Source of the DNA: Clostridia bacterium
GTDB taxonomy: Bacteria > Bacillota > Clostridia > Oscillospirales > Acutalibacteraceae
Direction of reading: 5' to 3'
NCBI GenBank assembly: GCA_017623315.1
Contig: JAGAPJ010000042.1
Coordinates: 1 to 49,642 of the forward strand
DNA length: 49,642 bases
Positions within the stretch are counted from its first letter, which is position 1, and every line of letters starts with the position of its first letter. Made by a program: the position numbers and the translations under genes. Shown piece after piece: positions 34,348 to 42,407 of this stretch. The notes beneath the pieces were generated by a model. It had not been told where the DNA came from. It ran no database searches and was given only the letters and a program-made list of their open reading frames with translations.

Positions 34348-34950
34348 CTAAATAATTCCTACAACCTCAACAACACCTGTTTTGTGGTAGAGGGAAGGGG
34401 TTACGAGTAAGCTATATCCCTGACCGCTGTCGGCGCTCCATTCAACAGGCTTTGCCTGTGGTACGCCGCAAGCGGCAAGCAGCATCATAATTGCGCCACC
34501 GTGCATAATAACCGCACTGTGTTCAATATCATTTTCTATCATATCAATAACAATTTGCTGAAGACCTACACAAAGGCGCTTTACAAAATCGCTGTTGCTT
34601 TCACCGTTTGGGGTGGGTATTTTACCCGCAACCCATTGGGCGAAGTTGGGGTCAAGCTCTAATTCCTGGGCGGTCTTGCCTTCAAAATCGCCAAAGTCAT
34701 ATTCCTTTAAATTATCAACAGGGTAAATTGGCATATTTGGGTATAAAACTGCTGCCGACTGCTTTGCACGAAGCATCGGGCTTGAATATAGGCGCTGAAT
34801 TTCGGGGTATTCAATTTCACGACGCATTTCTATTAGCTCGTTCATACCTTCGGGGGAAAGGGGCATATCGGTTTTACAGCCGATATAAAGACCAAGCTTA
34901 TTGGCGTCGGTTGCGCCGTGGCGTATAAGGTGAATTTTAAGGGTTCTCAT
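34348..34950 (-). CDS. Histidine phosphatase family protein (phosphoglycerate mutase-like)
   Basis: 200 residues. The phosphohistidine motif LIRHGATDANK opens the protein. YSSPMLRAKQSA, LKEYDFGDFEGK and VIMHGGAIMMLL give the remaining active-site residues. The pattern resembles CobC/PhoE-type broad phosphatases rather than true phosphoglycerate mutase. It lies 3 bp after hemW in the same operon. The substrate is unknown. Confidence 0.87.
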   Translation of the reverse strand: MRTLKIHLIRHGATDANKLGLYIGCKTDMPLSPEGMNELIEMRREIEYPEIQRLYSSPMLRAKQSAAVLYPNMPIYPVDNLKEYDFGDFEGKTAQELELDPNFAQWVAGKIPTPNGESNSDFVKRLCVGLQQIVIDMIENDIEHSAVIMHGGAIMMLLAACGVPQAKPVEWSADSGQGYSLLVTPSLYHKTGVVEVVGII

Positions 34951-34953
34951 TAT

Positions 34954-36048
34954 CTAAAATTCCTCCAAAATTTCGGAAATTATAGTGTTTGAAAGTAACA
35001 TTCCGTCATTAGTTAGTGAAAAATTGTTGTTTTCTAAAATAGCTAATTTGTTTTTGGCAAAAAGCTCACACTTTTTAAGTGCATTTTGTGGTAAAATATC
35101 GGTTTTAATACCGTCCTTAAGCCGAAGGGTAAGCATAATTTGTTCTGATAAATCTCCGCCGTCACCATCAGCGATGGGTGAGTTGCCCTTTATAAATGCC
35201 TTTAAATCACGTGGGTAATAAAAGCGTTTGCCTTCAAAAAACGAATGTGCCGACGGGCCAAGCCCTAAATATTCCTTGCACTTCCAATATTTTAAATTAT
35301 GGCGGCTTGCGGTGTTACCTTTGCAAAAATTTGAAATTTCATAATGGCAAAAGCCTTTGTTTTCCAAATATTCGCACATAAACAAATATTGGTCACTTAC
35401 CTTGTCATCATCGGGCAAATTAAGTGTTTCTCTTTGTTTATAAAACTTAGTTTTTTCCTCAATTTTTAAAATATAAGCCGAAATATGCTCGGGGTTTAAT
35501 TTTATAAGAAAATCAAGCGAATTTTTAAGACTTTTACAGCTACTGTCGGGAAGCCCCAGCATTAAATCAAGCGAAATATTGTTAAACCCTAATTTTCTTG
35601 CAATTTTTACAGCATTTTCGGTGTCGGCTTTGGTATGGCGGCGACCGAGAACCGAAAGTTCAGTATCATCACCGCTTTGCGCACCTATAGAAATGCGGTT
35701 TACACCTGCTTTTTTGGCATTGCTAAGAATTTCATAAATATTATCGGCAGGGTTTACTTCAAGGGTGATTTCGGCATCGGTTGTAACGCTGAAATTTTCA
35801 TAAACAGCACTAAGTAGCGTCACTAGATGGTAGTTTAAAAGGGAAGGTGTACCGCCACCAAGGTAAATAGTATCAATGGGACGGTTTATTTTGCCGCCCC
35901 ATTGTTTTATTTCTCTTATAAGTGCAGTTAAATAACTGTCGATAAGCTCCTCATTTGTAAAAGCAGAATAAAAATCGCAATAAGCACATTTGCCGTTACA
36001 AAAGGGAATATGTAGGTATAAACCCAAGGGTATCCCTAAATTAGTCAA
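34954..36048 (-). CDS. hemW: Radical SAM heme chaperone HemW (coproporphyrinogen oxidase-like)
   Basis: About 364 residues. The radical SAM cluster motif CNGKCAYCDFY (CX3CX2C) follows LYLHIPF. GGGTPSLL, EVNPAD, RISIGAQSGDD and SLDLMLGLP also match HemW. HemW inserts heme into respiratory enzymes and is not the oxygen-independent coproporphyrinogen oxidase it is often annotated as. The start is uncertain: TTG at 36048 has GGGTGA upstream and overlaps the pduL stop by 8 bp, TTG at 36027 is also possible, and an ATG at 36075 would overlap pduL more. Confidence 0.92.
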   Translation of the reverse strand: MTNLGIPLGLYLHIPFCNGKCAYCDFYSAFTNEELIDSYLTALIREIKQWGGKINRPIDTIYLGGGTPSLLNYHLVTLLSAVYENFSVTTDAEITLEVNPADNIYEILSNAKKAGVNRISIGAQSGDDTELSVLGRRHTKADTENAVKIARKLGFNNISLDLMLGLPDSSCKSLKNSLDFLIKLNPEHISAYILKIEEKTKFYKQRETLNLPDDDKVSDQYLFMCEYLENKGFCHYEISNFCKGNTASRHNLKYWKCKEYLGLGPSAHSFFEGKRFYYPRDLKAFIKGNSPIADGDGGDLSEQIMLTLRLKDGIKTDILPQNALKKCELFAKNKLAILENNNFSLTNDGMLLSNTIISEILEEF

Positions 36049-36613
36049 GAATTTCACCCATTTGGTTAGGGCCAACTAATGCAGCGTTTGCTTCGTCGGT
36101 GTCAATGTGCATTGCAAGTGCGTAAGAAGGACTAACGCGTGCAACAACATCGCCGAAAACAAGTGAACGGCCGTTGGTGTCAACCTTAACTGATACGATT
36201 TGCTTGTCGCTAATACCGTATTTTTCAGCATCGGCAGGGGTCATATGTATATGACGCTTTGCAGCGATAACACCCTGTGTGAGTTCTACCTCGCCCTTAG
36301 GACCAACAATTTTGCCAGCGCCGCTGCCTGCAACGTCGCCCGATTCACGAATGGGAGCAGTAACGCCGATAGCACGTGCATCGGTTAAAGAAAGCTCAAC
36401 CTGAGTGTCGGGACGAACAGGACCAAGGATAGATGCCTTTAATGAAGATTTAGCACCAACAATGGTAACCTTTTCTTCGCAAGCAAACTGGCCGGGCTGT
36501 GAAAGGTCTTTCTTGGGGGTAAGCTGATAGCCTTCACCGAAAAGAATTTCTAAATCCTTTTGTGAAACGTGAACGTGACGAGCTGAAATTTCAACTAATA
36601 CTTCTTTTGCCAT
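36041..36613 (-). CDS. pduL: Phosphate propanoyltransferase PduL
   Basis: 190 residues. It is PduL-type phosphotransacylase with both zinc-binding His blocks (SARHVHVSQ near the N-terminus and AAKRHIHMTP in the middle) and the PVRPDTQVELSLTDAR segment. It interconverts acyl-CoA and acyl phosphate. There is no microcompartment shell gene here and no long N-terminal encapsulation peptide, so it likely serves as a cytoplasmic phosphotransacetylase in fermentation. AAGGAG precedes the ATG. It heads a minus-strand operon with hemW. Confidence 0.93.
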   Translation of the reverse strand: MAKEVLVEISARHVHVSQKDLEILFGEGYQLTPKKDLSQPGQFACEEKVTIVGAKSSLKASILGPVRPDTQVELSLTDARAIGVTAPIRESGDVAGSGAGKIVGPKGEVELTQGVIAAKRHIHMTPADAEKYGISDKQIVSVKVDTNGRSLVFGDVVARVSPSYALAMHIDTDEANAALVGPNQMGEILD

Positions 36614-36648
36614 TTTTAAAAACTCCTTAAAGATATTTCTTTGTCTTT

Positions 36649-36676
36649 ATTTTAACATATTTTTAATATAATTCAA
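36649..36676 (-). promoter_or_regulatory. Sigma-A type promoter of the pduL operon
   Basis: On the minus strand TTGAAT (36671-36676), 16 bp, TAAAAT (36649-36654). Confidence 0.6.
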
Positions 36677-36714
36677 GGGGGTTATGGGAAATTTTTAAAT
36701 TGGGGTTTATAGGG

Positions 36715-36865
36715 CCGAAGACCCATCGATATAAATCCCTTTCGGGATTTTCGATATGTCACAAATGACTCGATATGGTTTTGCGGAACAAGAAGGGATT
36801 TATATCATATCGATTTTGCTATAAAGCAAAAATATCGAATTGCGTAGCAATATATCGACATAAAT
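36715..36865. repeat. Palindromic intergenic repeat with CGATAT units
   Basis: The stretch is built of nested inverted repeats. ATATAAATCCCTT at the left pairs with AAGGGATTTATAT about 60 bp on. A small AATCCC/GGGATT hairpin lies inside. TCGATAT-type units recur and border TTGC-GTA-GCAA and TTTTGC/GCAAAA hairpins. No ORF of coding quality is present. It is one of two repeat elements in the 660-bp gap between pduL and pyrH. Confidence 0.7.
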
Positions 36866-36891
36866 AATTTATAATGCGTAATTCTTAATTA

Positions 36892-37130
36892 TGGTAAAAT
36901 CTTTGCCTCCATCTGATGAGGTTAGCGTAGCGAGCGACGCGGTAGTGAATAACAGTCCGGTGGACTGTTAGAGCCGCGGAGGGACCGAGCACCGCAGTGC
37001 GGGAGGTGGATTTTTGCGAAGCAAAAAGACGGAGGGAGAGAATAAAAAAATCGTTATTTAAAAGGTTTCTCTCTCCCTCAGTCACTCATGCCTCGTGACG
37101 CTCCCTCGTCAGAGGGAGCCGAAGATATAA
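36892..37130. repeat. MITE-like palindromic element
   Basis: Starts near TTGCCTCCATCTGATGAGG and ends with GCTCCCTC-GTCA-GAGGGAGC. Inside are AACAGTCC-GGT-GGACTGTT, TTTTGC-GAA-GCAAAA, and a GAGGGAGAGA/TCTCTCCCTC pair flanking an AT-rich core. I recognise the same sequence style as a dispersed element in gut Clostridia genomes. A short ORF across it has no coding character and is not called. Confidence 0.75.
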
Positions 37131-37210
37131 CAATTTAACCGAGCGACAAACTATAATTTAAAGGCAAAAACAATTTTTCCTGTTTGTGAATTTTTTAAGA
37201 ATATGTGTAA

Positions 37211-37245
37211 TTGTAATTGACATTATTTCGCTTATAATGTAAAAT
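37211..37245 (+). promoter_or_regulatory. Overlapping promoters of the pyrH-polC operon
   Basis: Two overlapping sigma-A type promoters: TTGTAA (37211) with TATAAT (37233), 16-bp spacer; and TTGACA (37217) with TAAAAT (37240), 17-bp spacer. Confidence 0.7.
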
Positions 37246-37280
37246 GTTAATAATAATATAATAAAGTTAGGGTGTTTAAA

Positions 37281-37985
37281 ATGAAACCTGTTTATAAGCG
37301 TGTGCTTTTAAAGCTTAGCGGCGAAGTTCTTGCCGGTGACAAGGGTGTAGGAATTGATTTTGATAAGGTGCTTGAGGTTTGCGAAAAGGTAAAGACCTGT
37401 GTTGATATGGGTGTTCAGGTTGCTATCGTTGTTGGCGGCGGCAACTTCTGGCGTGGTCGTTCAAGTGGTAAGATGGACCGTACACGTGCCGACCATATGG
37501 GTATGCTTGCAACCTCAATTAATGCTTTGGCATTAGCCGATGCACTTGAACAGTTGGGTGTTAATGCTCGCGTTCAAACCGCTATTGAAATGCGTCAGGT
37601 GGCTGAGCCTTATATCAGAAACAAGGCGGTTCGCCATTTGGAAAAGGGCAGGGTAGTTATTTTCGGCTGCGGTACAGGTAACCCCTTCTTCTCGACCGAT
37701 ACAGGTGCGGCACTTCGTGCGGCTGAAATTTGCGCTGATGTAATATTTAAAGCAACCAATGTTGACGGTGTTTACGACAGCGACCCCAAGAAGAACCCAG
37801 ACGCCAAAAAGTACGATACACTTACACATTTGGAAGTGCTTCAAAAAGAATTGCACGTTATGGATGCTACTGCCGCTTCACTTTGTATGGATAACGACAT
37901 TAAGATTTTAGTTTTCAATTTAGACAACCCACAAAATATTGTTTCGGCTATGGTTGGCGAAACCATCGGTACAATTGTTAAATAA
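37281..37985 (+). CDS. pyrH: UMP kinase
   Basis: 234 residues of the amino acid kinase fold. It has [41 protein letters not shown] and [13 protein letters not shown]. It phosphorylates UMP to UDP, feeding both RNA synthesis and the UDP-sugars used by the polysaccharide locus. ATG at 37281 gives the normal N-terminus. It heads the pyrH-frr-uppS-cdsA-dxr-rseP-ispG-polC cluster, an order widely kept in Firmicutes. Confidence 0.96.
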   Translation: MKPVYKRVLLKLSGEVLAGDKGVGIDFDKVLEVCEKVKTCVDMGVQVAIVVGGGNFWRGRSSGKMDRTRADHMGMLATSINALALADALEQLGVNARVQTAIEMRQVAEPYIRNKAVRHLEKGRVVIFGCGTGNPFFSTDTGAALRAAEICADVIFKATNVDGVYDSDPKKNPDAKKYDTLTHLEVLQKELHVMDATAASLCMDNDIKILVFNLDNPQNIVSAMVGETIGTIVK

Positions 37986-38003
37986 ACTTTAAGGAGAGTA
38001 TTT

Positions 38004-38558
38004 ATGAACGAGCTTATTAAGAATACCGAAGAAAAAATGATTAAAACCCTTGGCGTTTTGGAAAGAGAATATAAATCTATTCGCGCAGGCCGTGCAAACG
38101 TTGCAGTGCTTGACAGAATTACCGTTGACTATTACGGCTGTCCCACACCTATTCAGCAAATGGCTGCCGTTTCAGTTCCCGAACCCCGCATTTTAATGAT
38201 TCAGCCTTGGGATGCTACTACCTTAAAGTCTATCGAAAAGGCAATTTTAACCTCCGATATTGGCATCAACCCTCAAAATGACGGTCGTGTTATTCGTCTT
38301 GCTTTTCCACCTCTCACCGAGGAGCGCAGAAGGGATATTTGTAAGGACGTTAAAAAGATTGCTGAAGAAACTAAGGTTGCTATCCGTAACACCCGCCGTG
38401 ACGCTTTAGAAAAATTAAAGGCACTTAAAAAAGGCAACAGCATTACCGAAGACGATGAAGCAAACGGCGAAAAGAAGATTCAAAATCTTACCGACAAATA
38501 CTGTAAAGAAATTGACGTAATGGCTGCCGATAAGGAAAAAGAAATTTTAGAAATCTAA
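38004..38558 (+). CDS. frr: Ribosome recycling factor
   Basis: 184 residues, the normal length. SIRAGRANVAVLDRI, QPWDATTLKSIEKAI and RRDICKDVKKIAEE are typical. It splits post-termination ribosomes together with EF-G. It lies 18 bp after pyrH with an AAGGAG site. Confidence 0.96.
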   Translation: MNELIKNTEEKMIKTLGVLEREYKSIRAGRANVAVLDRITVDYYGCPTPIQQMAAVSVPEPRILMIQPWDATTLKSIEKAILTSDIGINPQNDGRVIRLAFPPLTEERRRDICKDVKKIAEETKVAIRNTRRDALEKLKALKKGNSITEDDEANGEKKIQNLTDKYCKEIDVMAADKEKEILEI

Positions 38559-38582
38559 TTTAGCAAAATCATTTAAACTTAA

Positions 38583-38614
38583 AGCAGCGGTCTCTATATT
38601 GGGGCCGCTGTTTA
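38583..38614 (+). terminator. Weak hairpin between frr and uppS
   Basis: A stem formed by CAGCGGTC and GGCCGCTG with a 13-nt loop is followed by only three T residues. It could cause partial termination or protect the upstream message. Confidence 0.4.
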
Positions 38615-38638
38615 ACACGGCAAAAGGAAGTGACTGTT

Positions 38639-39337
38639 ATGGCTAATGAAAACCGTATTTTACCACAGCATATTGCAATTATTATGGACGGTAACGGCCG
38701 TTGGGCAAAAAACCGTGGACTCCCTCGCAGTGCAGGGCATATTGCAGGGGCAAAGACCTTTAAAAGCATTGCGCGATATTGCAACAAAATTGGGTTAAAA
38801 TATTTAACGGTTTATGCTTTTTCCACTGAAAATTGGAAGCGTCCCGAGGACGAGGTAAACGGCATTATGAATTTGCTTCGTGATTATTTAAAGGACGCTG
38901 AAAACTTTAAGGACGAAAATATCCGTGTGCGTTTTATAGGCGACCGTACTCCTTTGGCTGACGATATTAAAGCGCTTATGGCAAAAAACGAAGAGGATTC
39001 GAAAAATGCCACAGGGCTTACACTTTACATTGCCATTAACTACGGCGGACGCGACGAAATTGTAAAAGCGGTGAAAAAAATTGTTAATAGTGGTGTTAAA
39101 GCCGATGATATTAACGAAAAATTAATTTCCGACAGTCTTTATACCTATGACTGCCCCGACCCCGATTTTATTATTCGCCCAAGCGGCGAATACCGCCTTT
39201 CAAACTATCTTATTTGGCAGTCAGCTTATTCGGAATTTTGGTATTCCGACATTTTATGGCCCGACTTTAAGGAAAAGGATTTAGAAAAAGCAATTGACGA
39301 CTTTAGTAATCGCAACCGTCGTTTTGGAGGAATTTAA
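38639..39337 (+). CDS. uppS: Isoprenyl transferase, undecaprenyl diphosphate synthase
   Basis: 232 residues of the cis-prenyltransferase family. It has IAIIMDGNGRWAKNRGLPR with the catalytic Asp-Gly-Asn-Gly-Arg-Trp, YLTVYAFSTENWKRP, NYGGRDEIV and IIRPSGEYRLSNYLIWQ. It makes the C55 carrier precursor for peptidoglycan and for the surface polysaccharide. ATG at 38639 is preferred to an in-frame GTG at 38630 that overlaps the ribosome-binding site. Confidence 0.95.
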   Translation: MANENRILPQHIAIIMDGNGRWAKNRGLPRSAGHIAGAKTFKSIARYCNKIGLKYLTVYAFSTENWKRPEDEVNGIMNLLRDYLKDAENFKDENIRVRFIGDRTPLADDIKALMAKNEEDSKNATGLTLYIAINYGGRDEIVKAVKKIVNSGVKADDINEKLISDSLYTYDCPDPDFIIRPSGEYRLSNYLIWQSAYSEFWYSDILWPDFKEKDLEKAIDDFSNRNRRFGGI

Positions 39338-39338
39338 A

Positions 39339-40196
39339 ATGAAAACACGTATTATATCGGGTGTTATACTTATAAGCGTAATTGCAGGCATTTTGGCTTT
39401 GGGCTATCTTGTAAACCCGTTTTTTATGACAGCTTTTCTTGCAGTTATAGCGGCTATTGCTACTTGGGAATTGCTTCACAACGTTGCAAAAATTGACAGT
39501 AAAGCAATTATAGGGGTTGCAATGGGTTATACAGCGATAGCGGTGTTTAACTTTGCGCTTGAAGGCTTTCAAATAGGCGAGTTTTTAATTACCACCTATC
39601 ATATTACCGTGGTTTACGTTTTAATTGCGGTTTTCTTAACCCTTAAAAAGCACGACAAACTAGACCTTGGCGGCATTTTGTCACTTTGCGTTATGCCCTT
39701 TATTATGGCATATGCTTTTGGCTCGCTTGAAAAAATTGCAAACTACGGCGCAAAGTACGAGCTTGAAATTGGTGGTATTTCGGCTTTAACGGGAATATAT
39801 TATTTATTAATGATGCTTGTTTTTTCGGCAGGCTGCGACACAGGCGCTTACTTTGTTGGTGTTACCATTGGTAAGCACAAGCTTTGCCCCGAAATTTCAC
39901 CCAAAAAGACGGTTGAAGGCGCTATTGGTGGTATTATAACAAGCGTTATTTTGGCTCTTGTTTTTAACTTTGCTTTCGGTATGACCGAAAAGCTTATCCC
40001 CACACTTATTTTTACCGTTCCGCTTTGCATTGTGGGCATGTGCGGCGATTTGTTTGCATCTACCATCAAGCGCTCGGTAGGTCTTAAGGATTACGGCAAT
40101 TTAATTCCCGGTCACGGCGGTATACTTGACCGTTTTGATTCAATTTTAATGATTTCACCCATTTATTTAATTCTTATTTCGCTTGGGGTGTTATAA
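39339..40196 (+). CDS. cdsA: Phosphatidate cytidylyltransferase
   Basis: 285 residues, about eight transmembrane helices. The C-terminal family signature SxxKRxxxxKD-x5-GHGGxxDRxD is present as STIKRSVGLKDYGNLIPGHG followed by GILDRFDS. It makes CDP-diacylglycerol, the branch point for phospholipids. It starts 1 bp after uppS with TTGGAGG upstream, and its stop overlaps the dxr start. Confidence 0.95.
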   Translation: MKTRIISGVILISVIAGILALGYLVNPFFMTAFLAVIAAIATWELLHNVAKIDSKAIIGVAMGYTAIAVFNFALEGFQIGEFLITTYHITVVYVLIAVFLTLKKHDKLDLGGILSLCVMPFIMAYAFGSLEKIANYGAKYELEIGGISALTGIYYLLMMLVFSAGCDTGAYFVGVTIGKHKLCPEISPKKTVEGAIGGIITSVILALVFNFAFGMTEKLIPTLIFTVPLCIVGMCGDLFASTIKRSVGLKDYGNLIPGHGGILDRFDSILMISPIYLILISLGVL

Positions 40197-41332
40197 TGAA
40201 AAGCTTAGTTATTCTTGGCTCAACAGGGTCAATTGGTACTCAGGCGCTTGAGGTTTGCCGTAGTAACGGCTATAAGGTTGTGGCTTTGGCTGCAGGAAGT
40301 AACGTTGAAGTTTTAGAAGCGCAAGCCCGTGAATTTAAGGTAAAAGCCGTTGCCGTTTTTAATGAAGAAAAGGCAAACGAATTAAAAATAAAACTTTCTG
40401 ATACCGATATTAAGGTGCTTTCAGGTGTTAAGGGTGTGTGCGAGGTTGCCGAAATGGAAGCCGATATTGCTCTTAACTCAATTGTTGGTATTGCAGGGCT
40501 TCGCCCAACCCTCGCCGCAATCGAAAGCGGTAAGGATATTGCCCTTGCCAATAAAGAAACCTTGGTTACGGGTGGCGATATTGTAAACCGTAAGGCACGT
40601 GAAAAGGGTGTTAAAATTTTACCTGTTGACAGTGAACATTCGGCAATTTTTCAGTCACTTCAGGGCGCGCCAAAGGGCAGCCTTAAAAAGATTTTACTTA
40701 CCGCATCGGGCGGTCCGTTTTTTGGCAAAACCCGTAGTGATTTAGAAAACGTTACCGTTAGGGAAGCACTTGCGCACCCGAATTGGTCGATGGGTGCAAA
40801 AATCACCATTGACTCAGCTACACTTATGAATAAGGGGCTTGAGGTTATTGAAGCGGTGCATCTTTTCGGTGTTTCTGCAAACGATATTGAGGTACTTGTT
40901 CATCGCCAAAGTATTTTACATTCAGCGGTTGAGCTATCGGACGGTGCGGTTATAGGGCAACTCGGCACACCCGATATGAGATTACCCATTCAGTACGCAT
41001 TAACCTATCCCGAACGTAGCAATTATGCTTTTGAAAAATTAAGTCTTGCCGATATTGGCACGCTTACCTTTCAAAAGCCCGATACCGACACCTTCCGCTG
41101 TTTACCGCTTTGTATTTCGGCTATTAACGAGGGCGGTCTTCGCCCAACTGCCGTTAACGGAGCTAACGAAGAAGCGGTTAGGCTTTTCTTAGAAGGTAAA
41201 ATTAATTTTTTACAAATTGCTGAATTGGTTGAAAAAGCCGCTTGTTCTGCCCCCAATAAAAAAGACTTTAATTTAGAGGATATTCTTTATACCGACAAGG
41301 CCGCACGACAGGCGGTTTTAAATAACATTTAA
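40196..41332 (+). CDS. dxr: 1-deoxy-D-xylulose 5-phosphate reductoisomerase
   Basis: 378 residues. It has LGSTGSIGTQALEV (NADPH site), ANKETLVTGG, PVDSEHSAIFQSL, SGGPF and HPNWSMGAKITIDSATLMNK, all features of Dxr. It makes MEP, the committed step of the non-mevalonate isoprenoid route. IspG of the same route is two genes downstream. Confidence 0.97.
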   Translation: MKSLVILGSTGSIGTQALEVCRSNGYKVVALAAGSNVEVLEAQAREFKVKAVAVFNEEKANELKIKLSDTDIKVLSGVKGVCEVAEMEADIALNSIVGIAGLRPTLAAIESGKDIALANKETLVTGGDIVNRKAREKGVKILPVDSEHSAIFQSLQGAPKGSLKKILLTASGGPFFGKTRSDLENVTVREALAHPNWSMGAKITIDSATLMNKGLEVIEAVHLFGVSANDIEVLVHRQSILHSAVELSDGAVIGQLGTPDMRLPIQYALTYPERSNYAFEKLSLADIGTLTFQKPDTDTFRCLPLCISAINEGGLRPTAVNGANEEAVRLFLEGKINFLQIAELVEKAACSAPNKKDFNLEDILYTDKAARQAVLNNI

Positions 41333-41338
41333 TTTAAG

Positions 41339-42394
41339 GTGATTACAATTACTATTTCAGAAATTTGGGGTGCGTTTTGGCCCTATCTTACCGCAGTTTT
41401 ACTTTTTTTAATTTTAATAGTTATACACGAATTCGGTCATTTTATTGCCGCAAAGCTTTTGGGTGTAAAGGTAAACGAATTTGCCGTTGGCTTCGGTCCG
41501 CGGCTTTTCGGTTTTAAAGGCAAGGAAACCAAATATTCCTTTAACCTTGTGCCACTTGGTGGTTATTGCGCAATGGAAGGTGAAGATGAAGAAAGCGGTG
41601 ACAGCCGCGCATTTTGTAATAAATCAGCTTGGCGACGCTTTTTAATTGTTATAATGGGTGCAACCTTTAACCTTATTTTTGGTCTTATTTTAGTTGCAAT
41701 AATTTTGGCACCACAGTCGGCATTTGTTTCAACCACCATTGCCGAATTCAGTGAAAATGCCGTAACTCAGCAAAGCGGCTTAAAGGTTGACGATAAAATT
41801 ATCGAAATTGAAGGGCGTAAAATCTTTGGTGTTTACGATATGAACTATGCTTTTACTAACGTAGAGGACGGCAAGCTTGATATGGTGGTGCTTCGTGACG
41901 GCAAAAAGGTCGAGCTAAAGGACGTTAAATTTGAAACTGAGGAAGAACAGGGTATAACCTATTTAAAGTGGGATTTTAAGGTTTACGGCATCAAAAAAAC
42001 TGTGTGGAATTATATTAAAGAAACCTTTAATACTACAATTTCTTATTGTTTGATAATTTGGCGCAGTCTTTTGGATATGTTAGCAGGTAAATACGGCATA
42101 AGCGCAATATCGGGTCCTGTGGGTGTTACGGTTGCTATTGCTGATGCGGCAAAGCAAAGCCTTTTGAATTTACTTCCTATGATGGCGCTTATAACGGTAA
42201 ACCTTGGTATATTTAACCTTTTACCAGTACCTGCACTTGACGGCGGCCGTTTGGTATTTATTTTATTTGAAATGATATTTCGCAAAAAAGTGCCCGAAAA
42301 ATATGAGGCTGTGGTACACACGGTTGGCTTTGTTGTCTTAATTGCCTTTATGGTGCTTGTCGCCGCAAAGGATATTTGGGGACTTATTTTTTAA
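41339..42394 (+). CDS. rseP: RIP metalloprotease RseP/RasP
   Basis: 351 residues. Zinc site HEFGH in the first membrane helix, a PDZ domain (about 120-200) and the third motif NLLPVPALDGGRLVF near the C-terminus. It cuts membrane-embedded substrates such as anti-sigma factors and signal-peptide remnants. The start is unclear: GTG at 41339 overlaps the only Shine-Dalgarno sequence (AAGGTG), while an ATT at 41348 lies 6 bp after it. Residues before the first helix are few either way. Confidence 0.94.
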   Translation: MITITISEIWGAFWPYLTAVLLFLILIVIHEFGHFIAAKLLGVKVNEFAVGFGPRLFGFKGKETKYSFNLVPLGGYCAMEGEDEESGDSRAFCNKSAWRRFLIVIMGATFNLIFGLILVAIILAPQSAFVSTTIAEFSENAVTQQSGLKVDDKIIEIEGRKIFGVYDMNYAFTNVEDGKLDMVVLRDGKKVELKDVKFETEEEQGITYLKWDFKVYGIKKTVWNYIKETFNTTISYCLIIWRSLLDMLAGKYGISAISGPVGVTVAIADAAKQSLLNLLPMMALITVNLGIFNLLPVPALDGGRLVFILFEMIFRKKVPEKYEAVVHTVGFVVLIAFMVLVAAKDIWGLIF

Positions 42395-42407
42395 ATAAGG
42401 TGATATG

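Noticed and set aside
34954-36048. Oxygen-independent coproporphyrinogen oxidase HemN
   Set aside because: The protein has the shorter HemW layout and lies in a pduL operon with no heme synthesis genes.
36885-37085. Minus-strand ORF of 66 codons
   Set aside because: It lies entirely inside the palindromic element and has no ribosome-binding site or recognisable protein features.
36700-37130. CRISPR array
   Set aside because: The repeats are palindromes of different sequence and spacing, not identical direct repeats with unique spacers, and there are no cas genes.
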